64,000 nucleotides of DNA from Angiostrongylus vasorum. Taxonomy: Eukaryota > Nematoda > Chromadorea > Rhabditida > Metastrongylidae. The notes beneath the pieces are model-generated. The model did no database searches, was not told where the DNA came from, and was given only the letters and a program-made list of their open reading frames with translations. Both the position numbers and the translations under genes were made by a program. Shown piece by piece: positions 36,946-50,000 of this stretch (position 1 is its first letter; each line of letters begins with the position of its first letter). Location: NCBI GenBank assembly GCA_018806985.1, contig JADANN010000221.1:186001-250000 (forward strand), given 5' to 3'.

Positions 36946-37335
36946 ATCAGTAGGTTATATGTGTAATTATTGTCTTAAAACGATGTTATCTGTTAGGACA
37001 AAGTAGTTTACTTTTAATTAACCCTAAAATTAACAGGAAATATTTTGTGTCCCTGCAAACTGTCTTTAGTAGGTCGACATGAAGTCAACGAAACATCTGT
37101 TCTAATCTTTAGGCTATATCATGTTTTTTAGGTCCTGGGTAGAAAGGTATCATTATACAGCGTTATTCAGTACCATAGTTGTTGCTTCAGTGAAGACTCA
37201 AAGAGCAACATTCAATCATGGTTAAATGTTTCGAAAACACGGTTTTTTCTCGATGTATACGATCTCTAGAACATTGTCCACTAAATAGCGAATGTTTTCT
37301 ATCTCTTCACCCACTTGAATTTAAAGTATGCCTGT

Positions 37336-37722
37336 ATACTTACTTGATACTTGAATGGCCCGTCCTCATTAGTTGTGCGGGCCCCCAGCACAATCTTCAC
37401 TTTTTTAGATTTACTGGTTAAGCCACTTTGGTTCCCTGGAATCCCGAGGTCAGCCTGGCGAAAACGTGCTCCAGATCTTCACCACCACAGGTAGTCGCAG
37501 CCTTTGTGGATCAGAGAGAGACTTGCTACCATGCGACTTTGATACCAGGACGGTGGTAGATCTGGTATTAATTTACTCTTAGCTAGCCTTCCTGATAGAA
37601 ACGCCGGACTCCTTCTCAGCTTGGGAAACCTTACCGGACGAAGGAATCCCCACTATACATCGCAGTCCGACACCCAGAAACACCTCCCAGCCACGATGAG
37701 GTGGTAAACTGCTGGGAGGATA
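37336..37722 (-). repeat. S4 copy
   Basis: Minus-oriented full-length copy, TTACTTGATACTTGAATGGC to CACGATGAGGTGGTAAACTG. Confidence 0.8.
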
Positions 37723-38189
37723 CCTGTATAGTGCTGTTCAAATCATTCTTCCTAACTCAGGCTTTCTATTCTTATACGGTGAACATTTTATGCAATCTAT
37801 TTACCAGTATCTGGTAAACGATTCGCTTAAGGGAAGCTATCTCGTTCACCTCATCTACTTTCGCACATCTACAGTACCACGCTCTCAATAAGCTTTGTCT
37901 GATTGCCCCGATTGAGAAACCAATCATTAATAGGATCTCTTCTTAAACAAAAAACGTTATTCCCTCTAGCATTGCTGTAACTCTTTAAATGATACATGAG
38001 TATTCACATCTTACTGAAAGATTTTTTGGCCTTTCCTACTCACTTGAGTCTTAGTTTCTTAATTCATCAGTTCTTCTAGTGTTAGGTCTTTCCGAAACTA
38101 ATGTCCGATTTCCGATTCCACTTCTGTTGTGTATGTTTTACTAATAGTTTTTCAAAGCAATGCTGTACTATTACATACCATTGTGAAGT

Positions 38190-39205
38190 TCATTTTACGC
38201 ACTTCCGCTCCGTATAATTGAATTGTGATTTCAACTGTACTTTCGACAAATTTCGGAACTTCCAACAAACCTACTTCTATGAGTTCGAACTCGGACGTGA
38301 TGCAACGGAAATGGCTGGAAACATTGTTGAGGTATGGGGCCAAGGAACTGTTATCGAATTCACGGTGCAAAGTAGGTTTTGAAAAATTTGTTTGCGGCTT
38401 TCAAAACTTTCAAAATGAGGTAGGTTGTGGATGTGCTTCTACTAGTGACGGCTTTGAATTAATTGAAGGCTTTGATGGAAGCAAATACACGCATAGCTTC
38501 GAGGGCTTGCACAAGGACTTGATGTAAGCATTTCAACTACTTCGGAGTATCTCCAGAAATCGGGAAGTCGATGCTCGAAGAATGGTGCCACATGAACTGA
38601 ATGACAAGCAAGAAAGTCGTCGGAGCTTGGCAGCGCTTTAACCTGGCCGTCCCGTTTATCGAAAGTATTGTGACGTGCAACAAGAAATGGATCCTCTGTG
38701 AAAACCAGTGTCGATCGGCTTAGTGATTGGACTGCAATGAAGCTCAAGTTCTCAAAACCGATAGTGAACCGAAAGAAGATCACGCTGGCCGTTTGGTGCT
38801 CTGTAGCTGATTTCATCCTTAGATAACTTCCCGAATAAGTGTCAAACGACTACGGTGGAGAAGTGAGTCCAGCAAACAAATGAAATGCACCAAAAACTTC
38901 AACGGTTCCCATTTTATTACCCCAACAGAAAGGGATCAATCCTTCTCCACTACGAGGTGCGGCCACACATCGCATTATTGATACTGTACAACTCGAATGA
39001 GTGAGGCTACGAAACTCTGCCTCGTCCACCACACTCGCCAGACCTATCATCTCTACAAATATCTATACGCGAAAACCTTCAGAAATCAAGCCGACGGTTA
39101 AACTGCCTTAGATGACTTCACCGCCTCCAGAAATCTAGAATTTTTTTGCAACTAGTATAAATAACCCTGTTTCTCGTTGGTAAACACATGCACATCCCAG
39201 TAATT
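38190..39205 (+). pseudogene. Mariner transposase pseudogene
   Basis: Reads YEFELGRDATEMAGNIVEVW, GQGTVIEFTVQ, MVPHELNDKQESRR, KKWILCENQCRSA, HQKLQRFPFYYPNRKG-like, ILLHYEVRPHIAL, PPHSPDLS and INNPVSRW in several frames. These are the ordered landmarks of a mariner DD34D transposase. The catalytic positions are lost: the DEKW Asp is Asn, HDN is HYE, and the third Asp region is scrambled. Confidence 0.85.
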
Positions 39206-40415
39206 TTTACTTAGATTAGTAAAGTCTATTACGGGCTGAGCATGCCACTTTAAAAATACAGCTTGAAATTTGACATCGATTTCGAGAAAACTTTCTGAGG
39301 AATCTGACGCCGTATCGATTACACGTTGTTATAATTTTCGATATTTTTTTTCTCATTATCTTGTTCATACGAAGAATTAACAACCTTAAGTTGAGATTCA
39401 AACAGCAGAAACCCACTGTTGGAAACCACATCCCACGTAGCAGGATATCAGAAGTATTTTTTTACTACTTAGCCATAGAACATATACGGAGTGAAGCTAC
39501 TTACATATTTTATCCTGGATAACAAATGGGTTTCAGACAAAAAAAGTACTCCGAGATACAGCCAAGTCATGCAATCGCATCCACTACTATCTATGTACAA
39601 CATAAAACCGCGTTGCGATTTACTGTAACTGCTGACATCCTATCACAAATCCATGCACACCATAAACTGTATCACCTCCACTAAGATGTCCAGAGGAGCA
39701 TACAAATGATGTGAGACCCAAAATAACCAAAAAGTAGCACAGCACGCATGCGTAAAACAGACAGGCAGAATGTTGTTGTTCCATGACCAAATTTGGCATC
39801 ACATAAGGTTCCTGACATGTTTTGGATAAACTTTGATGATCTATTAACGAAATAAAAGCACGGCTACCACATCACCCCACGTGACCTGGTACCTCATCTC
39901 AGGCCACTTTTTTTCATCTCTGACTTCCATTTCCCACATGCAACACGAGCTAGGTGTACAAGGATTGTCTAACTCATACGACGGAAAGACGAATGCATTT
40001 TCCACACGTCTTACCACGATCGACATTTATAATATCAGTTTTCAACTGTTTCATTCAAGAAACAAACTACAAAACAGTAATTTGTTAAAATGACTAGGTT
40101 TCCAGAGAAAATTGTAACAACAATATAAGAAGACCATGATGATATCGTAATCTAAACGAGGTGCAACATCTTTTAGAAAACCCAACCATACCAGTCCATT
40201 GAGGAAGTGTTATTTTGAATATGGCATATAGTGTCATAACGGGGAACAACGAGAGGTAGTGGCACACCACAGGATATGCGACAAAATAATTCTCATAATC
40301 TAACGCCTTTCACTATAAAACATCCAACCAGTAGAGACTGTAACAAGTATTCAAAATGAGCATTACGTAGTAAGAAGGGCAAAATAAAATTGTGTATTTT
40401 CCCTAAAAACGATTT
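39206..40415. other. Gene-free stretch downstream of E2
   Basis: Low GC, no repeats or exons recognised; presumably contains the E2 3' UTR and its end, but no AATAAA is evident on the minus strand close to the stop. Confidence 0.45.
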
Positions 40416-41866
40416 TCACTTCAGCAGTGTGAGCATAGCTGATGGGTGTTCTAAGTAGTATTTCCACCTGAAACCGAGAATTAAAAATTAGAAGTGATGG
40501 AAAATCTTCTTCACATAAAACAATTAAACTGTCTGACCGGTTGCTAAAACGTGCAATGGTGGCACCGTCTACGACACGGTGGTCCGCAGCCCAAGAAACT
40601 TTGAATATATGCATTGGTACGAGCTAGAAATAAAACAAAATTTCAGAGCAGTTCAGATCAATCTAATAACTTGAAGATTTTACAGAAATAAACGTAACAA
40701 TTCCCAAATAGTTACGTTATCGTTGTTGTCATATCGCGGTAGCTTCTGAATTCTGCCCAATGCTCCAATTGCTACCTGTGGAGGGAAAATAACCGGGCTC
40801 GCATACGTCCCACCAATACTTCCAATGTTACTGATGGTGAAAGTGCCATCCATGAGATCTTCAAGTGCGATTTTCTCACGCTTGCCATCCTCATGCAACC
40901 GATTAAGTTCGGAAGCTATTTCAAAAAATAGATCTAAAATGTGAGGATCTATTCATTAGGAGCCTTGCTGGCCTAATACTTTGGAAAACTGGCTTTTTTA
41001 AAAAATTTCTAGCTCTACTAATGCCGCCCCACAAGTGCTCATAACTGCTTTCGTAGATTATAACGTGTAGAAAAGTGTCAAGCACATTCGTGCCAAGGAA
41101 GCCAAGCAATATTACAAAAAAGGTGCAGTAGGAATTGTTTGCACAGCAAGCGAAACATCTGCAAGAAAAAGAGTCAGACTATTAAAGCGACCGAAGGCAT
41201 TATACACTACACACGATTAATAAATAGGCATTAAACATGATGCTTAATACTGGGACTAATGTGTTAAAACACTTTTAGCCACTAATTAATGCCATGCTCA
41301 TAGGACAATGTTTTCTGAGGCCTTAATTACCATTGTACTAAATATGATGAGGCAGCGGGTAGCATTGTGCTTGTGATCCCGTTCTTTACCCGGACGGGCC
41401 AACCCACCCAGTTGTAGTTTTGACCCCATCCTGGGCCTACCAAGCATCTCATCATTCGGAGGTCTGGAAATTGGTACCAGGCCTGTCTGAGACAAGCTCA
41501 ATCCCTCCAATTCACATGAAAACGCCTTAGCACGTCTATGTATGTAAGGATTATGATATCTCAGAATCGACTAGACCAGTATTGGACGACATTCATTGCG
41601 AAGATGAAAAAATTCTCAAGGAACAGCCGAAGCCACAAGTAAATAAGTTCGAAAATCTTTGTAGATGGTAGATGTGAAGAAACTAGTCGAATGAAACTGC
41701 TGGGATACACACAATGTGATACATATGATATCAGGTCATTTAATAATAAGTAAAAAATAAACCATGGTAATAAACACCACCAACGCCCCGCCCTATGATA
41801 TGAGACCTCACTCTCTTTAAAATACTTCGATGATTCGGCATTTTAAACACTATATTTAAAACATTA

Positions 41867-41935
<69 letters not shown>

Positions 41936-44033
41936 CGGGGGAAAAAGATCGCACTTCGCATAAAACGAAAGAAGACCCATTTCATGAGAAACCCATGGTG
42001 CGAAGGCGGAAAAATTGAACTGGATGGTTCTCGCATTGCAGAGACCACCTCGTACGTATACCTTATGTTATCAATGAACATGGAAAACAACATGAAGGAG
42101 GAACCAGATAGAAGAAGGAGAGCAGCTTGGGCCGCATTCGGGCCTCTCAAAGAAGCCACCAACCAACTGAAGGACCCAAGGTACATCTACAAACTATAGT
42201 TACAAGCCACTTCAAATCTGAGAAAGTTGTTGCTACATTAGTGGAGAAATAGTTTGATGCAAAAAATACAAAAAAAAACACCTCTGCTCGCAATGCTTGA
42301 TGTTCGGCACAACCAAACCACCAGGAGTATCCATAGCTAGACAAATATTGTGCGATGCCTTAAAAACTATGGGTACTCGTGAAAACAGGAAAATTATTAA
42401 CATGTTTAAGGAAAGAAAATTCATACAGTCACAATCACAATAGGACAGTACCTTATAAATAATGTTTTCGAACTTGTCATCAATTGACGCATTTATTGAT
42501 GGGAACTCTATAAGTGCCAACGATGCAGCTTTAATGAAAAATGGCATAAAACTGAATTTAATTCCTCGCTCCTTTGCAAATTCTTGCAATTCGTTACGAA
42601 TCACCATAAGTGCATCAGCATGAACCTTCAAAATAGAAGAATAAGGATAAATGCAGTTAAATGAGTACAAGACGATGTATATGGGATTTGAGGAACCACT
42701 TATTTCGAATAGTTTCCATCGTTGTGAATTGACTGTGCCTATCACAATACAGATAACAAGAAGAGATTTAAGAAGAGGAAACTAAAGTACAGTAACTTAT
42801 AGAACTAGAGCATTGAGACTGCATCCTACGTATACGTAAAACGTCCACTGAATACCGATTATAGCTTAAGAGAACTCAGTAAAAGACAGCAAGCAATGCA
42901 GTAGACCTCTGAATGTGTAACGTAGCTACTGACCATATCAGCTACGTTCTCTCTTATTTAACAAAATATTTCTTTCGGACTTATGGATAATACTTCGGGA
43001 ACATTGAAAATATTGCACCGTACAATATATAGCGCACTCGTCTGATGTCCTCTAAAGATGTTCCAAAGCACTCAACATTAAGTCGGTCTTCTCAATTTAG
43101 AACAGTTAACGATGAACATTCATCTACAACGCCCGATGCTAGTTCTTTTCACAAGTGTCGACAACTTTTGGATAACAAGGCCAGTGAAGTCCTTGGGAAT
43201 TTCAAAATCTATTAGAAGGTTTGCCCCATCGCTACAGATATACAAACGATTTCTTGAAACGTCCATGTCTTTTAAATCTGTTTCATCTACGTATGTATTC
43301 ACGTTCATGAAAAAAATTACGGTGAAATGCATATTTAGAAAACTACTCATGTAAATGCGACAGGTGCAAACATCAAGACACTGGGAAACATTATCGTGCC
43401 CTGTTCTACGAAATCATACCTAACCAGCTGATTCGGTTTTTAAAATACCAACCTTGACAGAGAAAAGCAGAAGTCCGTCCCATGTGTTCAAAAAATTACA
43501 ATTTTGTAGCTATAGAACAAATAACTGCTGGTAAGGATTTGTAGATTTCAATGATTTTATTCCGATTAATAAAGTTAACTATGAGTTGACATATGGCTTT
43601 TTTTAAACTTGAAGGGCGAAGTGTGTTTAGGCGTGTGTTGTATACTATGCACATAATCTGTTACATTGAAGTGCATCTGAATTGGATGAAACGACCTAAA
43701 GGACGTCGTCTAGAAAATCCCGTATTTTTTGTAGTAAGACAACTGTATTCACAAATGAATCACCGGTTAGCTTAGCAAGCTGAGATCGAATCATAGGTGA
43801 ATACGATAACCTCCACAATAGTTCCAAGACGATAGAATTAAGTAGAAGAAATTGCTTTTAACATATATGACAGAGAGTGACTAATGAACCGCCCAGATAG
43901 CTGATATGTCAGCTGAACAAACCTCATCATCGTATCCAAAATGCGGAATTTTTAACGCTTCTGTCATCGTTTTGATCATAGTTCGAGTGTAACCGCGCAA
44001 AGGAACTACACGATCTTCACTCAAAGGAGACAG
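40416..44033 (-). CDS. dbt: E2 exons 9-14: catalytic transacylase domain
   Basis: Exon 9 (43923-44033) has [19 protein letters not shown], exon 10 (42452-42625) [20 protein letters not shown], exon 11 (42282-42358) [20 protein letters not shown], exon 12 (40716-40933) [19 protein letters not shown], exon 13 (40538-40623) [20 protein letters not shown] and exon 14 (40416-40467) [13 protein letters not shown] with a TGA stop. Apart from one surplus T near 40924 the reading is complete, and the active-site His and Asp are present. Confidence 0.93.
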
Positions 44034-47000
44034 CTAAATATAAGAACATTACCTGAAAACTTAGAAGATATCAGAGCCTGCAGTGAGTCCACAGAATATT
44101 AGAGGTTGTAATAGAAAACGAAGGGAAAACCAATAGCAATATGAATAAACCATTTTCACTCCAGGATGGGTTGGAACTGGTGGCGATACTCTTACATGGG
44201 TGGAGACTGGTGAGTAATCTTCTTCGACTTGACCAAGGAATTTAAGCACATCCTCTTTCAATACACGCCCATCTTTGCCACTTCCTTTCACCTTTTTCAG
44301 ATCGACCTGAAGTGTTACTGTCGTCGTTGGATGGACGGTCAAAGAACAAGTATGAATATATGAAAGATAAAGGATAAAGGGCGTGATCTGTCCTTGAGAG
44401 ATGAGCCATGCATTCGACTTCATTAAGCATCGTTAGAGGTGATTAGAAGGTGTATCTGGCGTATACAATTACTCGTCGTCGGCTACAGATGTATTAATAG
44501 CGCTGCTGTCCTTCCAGAAAAATAAACAGAACGCACCGAGTGCTCATTCTTTTCCAACAATTCTCGGAAAATCTCCAACCAGTAAGGAACTGATGCTTCA
44601 AAATGATTGCTCTTACGATTTCTAAGTGTTCTTAACCAGATGTTATTCCTCGTTCTGTTCAGAAAAAAAAACAATGCCACAGAACTTCAAGAAAGTTCTT
44701 CATTTTATTCCGTTAAGTCCGCTCTCATTTCCACGGGATAAACTTACCCAACGTTTCCCGAAACCGGATTGCCACATAAGAAGGGTGTTGTTTTCGCATG
44801 ATGATTTGTATATGGAACCATCTACTTCTAAATCTTGGCGAAACGATCACAGCAGGGAAATATTCTCAGGAAATCGTCTAAATGCATCAAAAATTCCAGC
44901 ATACTTATCCAGTTCTGGTCAACAGAAGATGTCCAAATCTTTTGCACACAGGTCGTCCACATGTTGCACAAATAACGCTGCAGATGCTGAGCTGGGTGCG
45001 GAACCACACCCTCGCCCACTGTATTAATTAGACCTCTCTCCAATCAAGTTCCACCTTTCAATCACCTCCCAACTACTTCTAGGGAAAAAACTCTAGCCAG
45101 AAAGCACCTGTTAAAAATGCCTTTGGAGAATTCACCTTCAGAATCCTATGATTCCGAATTAAATAAACTTAAATTTAATTGAAGAAGCATGCGTAGATTC
45201 CAATGGTATTGATTTCGGGTAGTAAAATGTAATACAGCCGAGTTACAACGATTTAAAAACTGGTATAATGGAGGCTCACCTTTCCAGTAGTCTCTCACGC
45301 AGAGTATAAGTCTGAAATCCTCAAAAGACGGCCTAGTTAAGAGCAAATCTGTATCCGAAATCATCATCTTACTGATAGCAAATGATCCATAAGGTAACTA
45401 TAGCCTCAGGTTTATTTGCGTTCCATGAATAATTAATAAATCTTCTTCTTTATTCAAGCGCTACTCCCACCATTGGATTCTATTCGTTGCGACAACGAAC
45501 AAGCACATCGCGAGGACGACCAACTGTGAATTACCGACTCGAATTAATTCGGCTCTGAAGAAGATGAAGACGTCGAAGCGCTAGCCAAATAAACCGTTTT
45601 ATGGACCTCACATTAGCTCAAGAATCCAAGAAGTTACTTACCATGAAATAATAAACCATGCGCATACCCAATAGCTCACATAAAAAGATGTCACAATCGA
45701 CTTAACGCAAACATTAGATCAGAAAAGCAACGAAAGAATACTAGCCTTTATAAATTCCAAAGAATTCAAAAGAATGAAAACATAAGGTCGGAAAAGTGAT
45801 GAATAAATAGAAGATTTCAAAAGTCGCACTAATTTCAAAACATCTTTCATGAAAGACATTTGGAAGTCACCTTGTTTTCCATTGCAACTCTTCGAACTGC
45901 TGGTGTGGCAAGTACCTTTCCGGAAGCAATATGACGAAGAGATTCGGATGTATTGGCCTCTGCTGATGGTTGTAATAGCTTGGAAGGCTCTGAAATAAAC
46001 CATGACCATACCCAATAAGGGAAATACCGCGATAAGAAGGGTAAATATTGGCGAAATTCGTATATTCTTCCCATGTGCTCAAACCCCTTATAAGTTCTAA
46101 AAAAAGAAAGTATACACATGAAGAGATGTATGTAATGCCTGATAACTTCTTCCATTACTTTGCTAAGTAAACGTACCAACACCTGACATGACCATATTGT
46201 ATTTGACGAAAAAATAATGGACTGATTTACGTTTACAAGATCAATGGTCGAAAGAAATAACTAGCCCACAAATACTGGATATTGCTTATACCAACACATA
46301 TTCGTATACGAAATCAGTCCAAGTCAAAACAGGCAGCGTATAGATTAAACAGTATAGGTCCGCCATTTCTCCCCTTAATGGATACAGGGTAAAGCTCTCG
46401 GCGTTGACCTATGACTCGCGGTGGCACACCGATGTATCGAGTTAGTGCTTCTATATTCCCAGAAAAGTTTGGTACCAATTTGTCGACCCCGGAGCGATGG
46501 CGGGTTGGTGAGCCTAGGCGCGGGGGATTGATCCCATGTGTATTGCAGGGCCTCCCAACAGTTTACCGCCTCATCGTGGCTGGGAGGTGTTCCTGGATGT
46601 CGGGCTGCGATGATGTACATCGAGGGATTCGTCCGCCGGCAGGGTCTCCCAGGCTGTGAAGGAGTCTGGCGTTTCCATCAGGAAGCCTAGCCAAGAGTAA
46701 AGCAATACCAGGATCCACCACTGCCTTGGTATCAAAGTCGCATGGTGGCAAATCTCCCTCTGATCCACAAAGGCTGCAGCTTCCCGTGGTGGTGAAGACC
46801 TGGGGCAGATTTTAGCCACGCTGACCTCGGAAATCCAGGGGACCCTAATGGCTTAACTAACAAGTCTCCGAAAAAATGGAGACTATGCTGGGGGCCCAAA
46901 TAACCAGTGACGAGGGGGCCGTTCAAGTATCAAGTAAGTCAAGTATTGCACGGCGCCTCCGACCACTGCGCTGCACGCGTCCCTGTTCATGCTCAGAAGC

Positions 47001-50000
47001 ATAGGCCTCAAAATTAACACGGTGGAGATTTCTGTGGTTAGTTGATAATATACATTCGCTTGTTGTCCATTACGAAGACTTGGTGGAATCATACTCACAA
47101 CCTCTCATGGCTACTTTGTTTTTGCAGTTATGGCAAAGTGTGTGGAATGAAGACCAGTGCTGCTAGCTACTACTCATCAAAACCCAGTTAACAAATTTGC
47201 TTCAATATCAAGATAGTAAAAGCCAAGAAAGCTGTAAGGCTAATGGTGGAACAGAAGACAGAAATGAGAACTGAAATCGTCCTCCTGGGCTATCAAAAAC
47301 AGCACTCAAGATTAAAAACAGCCACAAATTGAAAACGCTCTCTTCTTTTGTTCATGACGGTGAACGACAGAAACAGCTTAGACCGGGTCATTTCCCTGAA
47401 CCGACAATATAAGCAATTTCAAACAGATAGCCTTAAAAAGCTGCTAAGGACCCCGTGTAAGATTTCGTGACTATAAAGCCTAAAAGGAGAATCAAAGCCA
47501 TCACTGGAACTATTACCCGATCTGATAGAATTTCGTCAACTTCGAACGAATGCCATTCTGTAAGCAATAATCAAACAAGTAGAGCAGTGACTTCCTATAG
47601 AAGCTCTAACTGTCTACAACAGCAGCACAGAAATAAACTCCTACTTTGGGTCTTTTACCATCCCCAAGTATCTCAAAGGAGAACAGAGACATATGTGGTG
47701 ACGGAAAGCTAGTATCACAATTTTTCGATCACTTTGTCGAGATACCCCCATCATTTGAGAAATACCAGCAGAATATAAACGACCTGCAGGCAACATAATG
47801 AAGACAGAAAAGGAGTAAGTCTTCAAATATGACAAAACCGTCCCATTAGAATGCAAAAGCGCTAAACAGCGTAAACTTAAATAGATGGCCAGTGACTTGA
47901 AAACGGCATTGATCCCACTTAGATTATCTCAATCAGTTATGAGTGAGCTATAACAGGATGCACAAGGACTCGGGATATAACACATGTATACATATTTTTT
48001 TATTTTATACGAACCGCACGTCAACAGTGCGGATCCCAGTATTTGTCACATTCGATTCGTTTCCTTGCATCCATGAAAGTCTTCTAACTTTTACATGCTG
48101 TTTCGGTTTTCTGCTTGAGAATTTTCCATTTCATCATGAATGTCATATAATGCTGAACGAGTCGATTCTCCCTGAAGTCCTGAGTAGCCGAGGTGCAACG
48201 TTCCCATTTGGAATACAGAGAGTAATTTTTTTCCGGGCAAGTCCGACGCCAGTTCCCCGACCACAGAGGGATGAGAAGTTTGGTGAGCCTGGGACGGGAT
48301 CGAACCAGCACTATGCTCGCGATGATCGGCATCACTACAACTGTGCTATCTGCCCCTTATAAAGCTATACACATATACACATACACATAAAAATTATAAC
48401 ACCCTAGCTTAATAGGGAGAAAATAGGGTAAATTTTAAAAAAGTCAGTAAATACCAGTTTGATGATGCGAAACAGCATCCGTACTGCTCACCATTCCACC
48501 AACTTCGATTTCAACCAGTGGTTCACCTACTCGTACCACCTCATCGACTTTATGTAACAATTTCTTGATGGTACCTTCGTATCGACTAGTTATGGTAACT
48601 GCAGCCTTGTCACTTTGGACCTCGCATAAACTATCAAACTCCGATACCTTGTCACCAACTTTTACATACCTTAACACTCTCAGTTACAAAAAAAATCGAC
48701 AAAAATAGTAAGCACAAAGCACTTCACACTTGCCATTCTTTTATTTGCACTTCGGCAATGCCTTCACCAATATCGGTAAGTTTGAATTGTACTATGGAGC
48801 TTCCAAGTATTGAAGAAGGTGGTACATCAGTGGATGTAGACAGCGTTGAAGCTTGATGAGATGAACTGTCATCAGTAACTGTAATAAGTAAACAACTTTT
48901 CGTTGGTGCTCATAAAGCCGACTAATAATAACACGAATAAAAATTCATCGACGCTTCTTCATCTTTAAACATGCAGGGGTTCTATTTTCTTGAACTTCTC
49001 TTAGGAAGACGCATATTCTATATCAAAAGGCAACCTCTATTCCTTCTCACTCACTTGAATGAACTGAGAAAGCCTAACATGTGTTATCACGATGACTGAG
49101 AACGTCGGGAAAATTAAGCAGCAGCTCAAGAAGGTCCCATGGGAAATTAAAGACAATCCATTTCATTGAAGATAGGCACTCAAAGAAATGAGAATAGTAA
49201 GACGGAAAAGACACTAGATTTGCCCACAAATGTGAAGTACTGTAATCATGAAATTTACAAGTACATTTCCTGACAATTACTTCTTGCATGCATTGATTCT
49301 GTACCCCGCATCCCAGGCCCACCAAGCCTTCCATTCCTCCGGGGTTGGCAAATTGGTACCAGATTTGCTTAGGAGGATGGAAGCATTGGCTCCATATATC
49401 GGTAGGCCACCGCGAGTCATTGTATAGGCCAGATATGCATTCAACCACCTCCAATGATGCTTAAAGAAGCCGAATGCATAGCACATCCCTCAGGGATCAA
49501 TTCAAATTTTACGGTCAGAAACTTTAACAACCTCCGCAGCAAGTAAATAATACATTTTCCGCAGAGAAAGAAAGAATAAACTTAAAAACAGATCTCGAAC
49601 ACATTTTTTAAGCTGTGAAGAAACTTCGTCACCTTTCGATCCATCCTCCACGTCAATCTCAACTAAAGGTTGACCTACTCGAGCCATGTCATCAACATTA
49701 AAGAGTCTGAAAAAAGCTGCTTCTATGCACTTCACGGAACAATACGAAACCCGCAGGCACGTGGTGCATTGAGCACGATGCAAAACAACCCACAGCTTTT
49801 TGATGATACCATCGTATCGACTAGTTATGGTAACGGCAGCTTTATCACTCTGCACCTCACATAAGTTGTCAAACTGGGATATCTTGTCACCAACCTTTAC
49901 ATACCTGAAAACAAGACTCAGAAAACATTCTCAGAAACCATACAAATCAATACGATCAATAAATAAACGGCGTGTTGAAGCTTACCACTCTTTAATTTGG

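Larger units (their letters stand above)
34061..38189. other. Intergenic, no recognised gene
   Basis: Only an S1 (36680) and an S4 (37336) are identifiable. Confidence 0.5.

Noticed and set aside
44626..45043. Overlapping 133-codon plus and 71-codon minus ORFs
   Set aside because: They lie in an E2 intron, have no family similarity and conflict with each other.
47467..47712. Basic 81-codon ORF
   Set aside because: Low-complexity Ser/Arg composition, no motif, antisense within the E2 intron.
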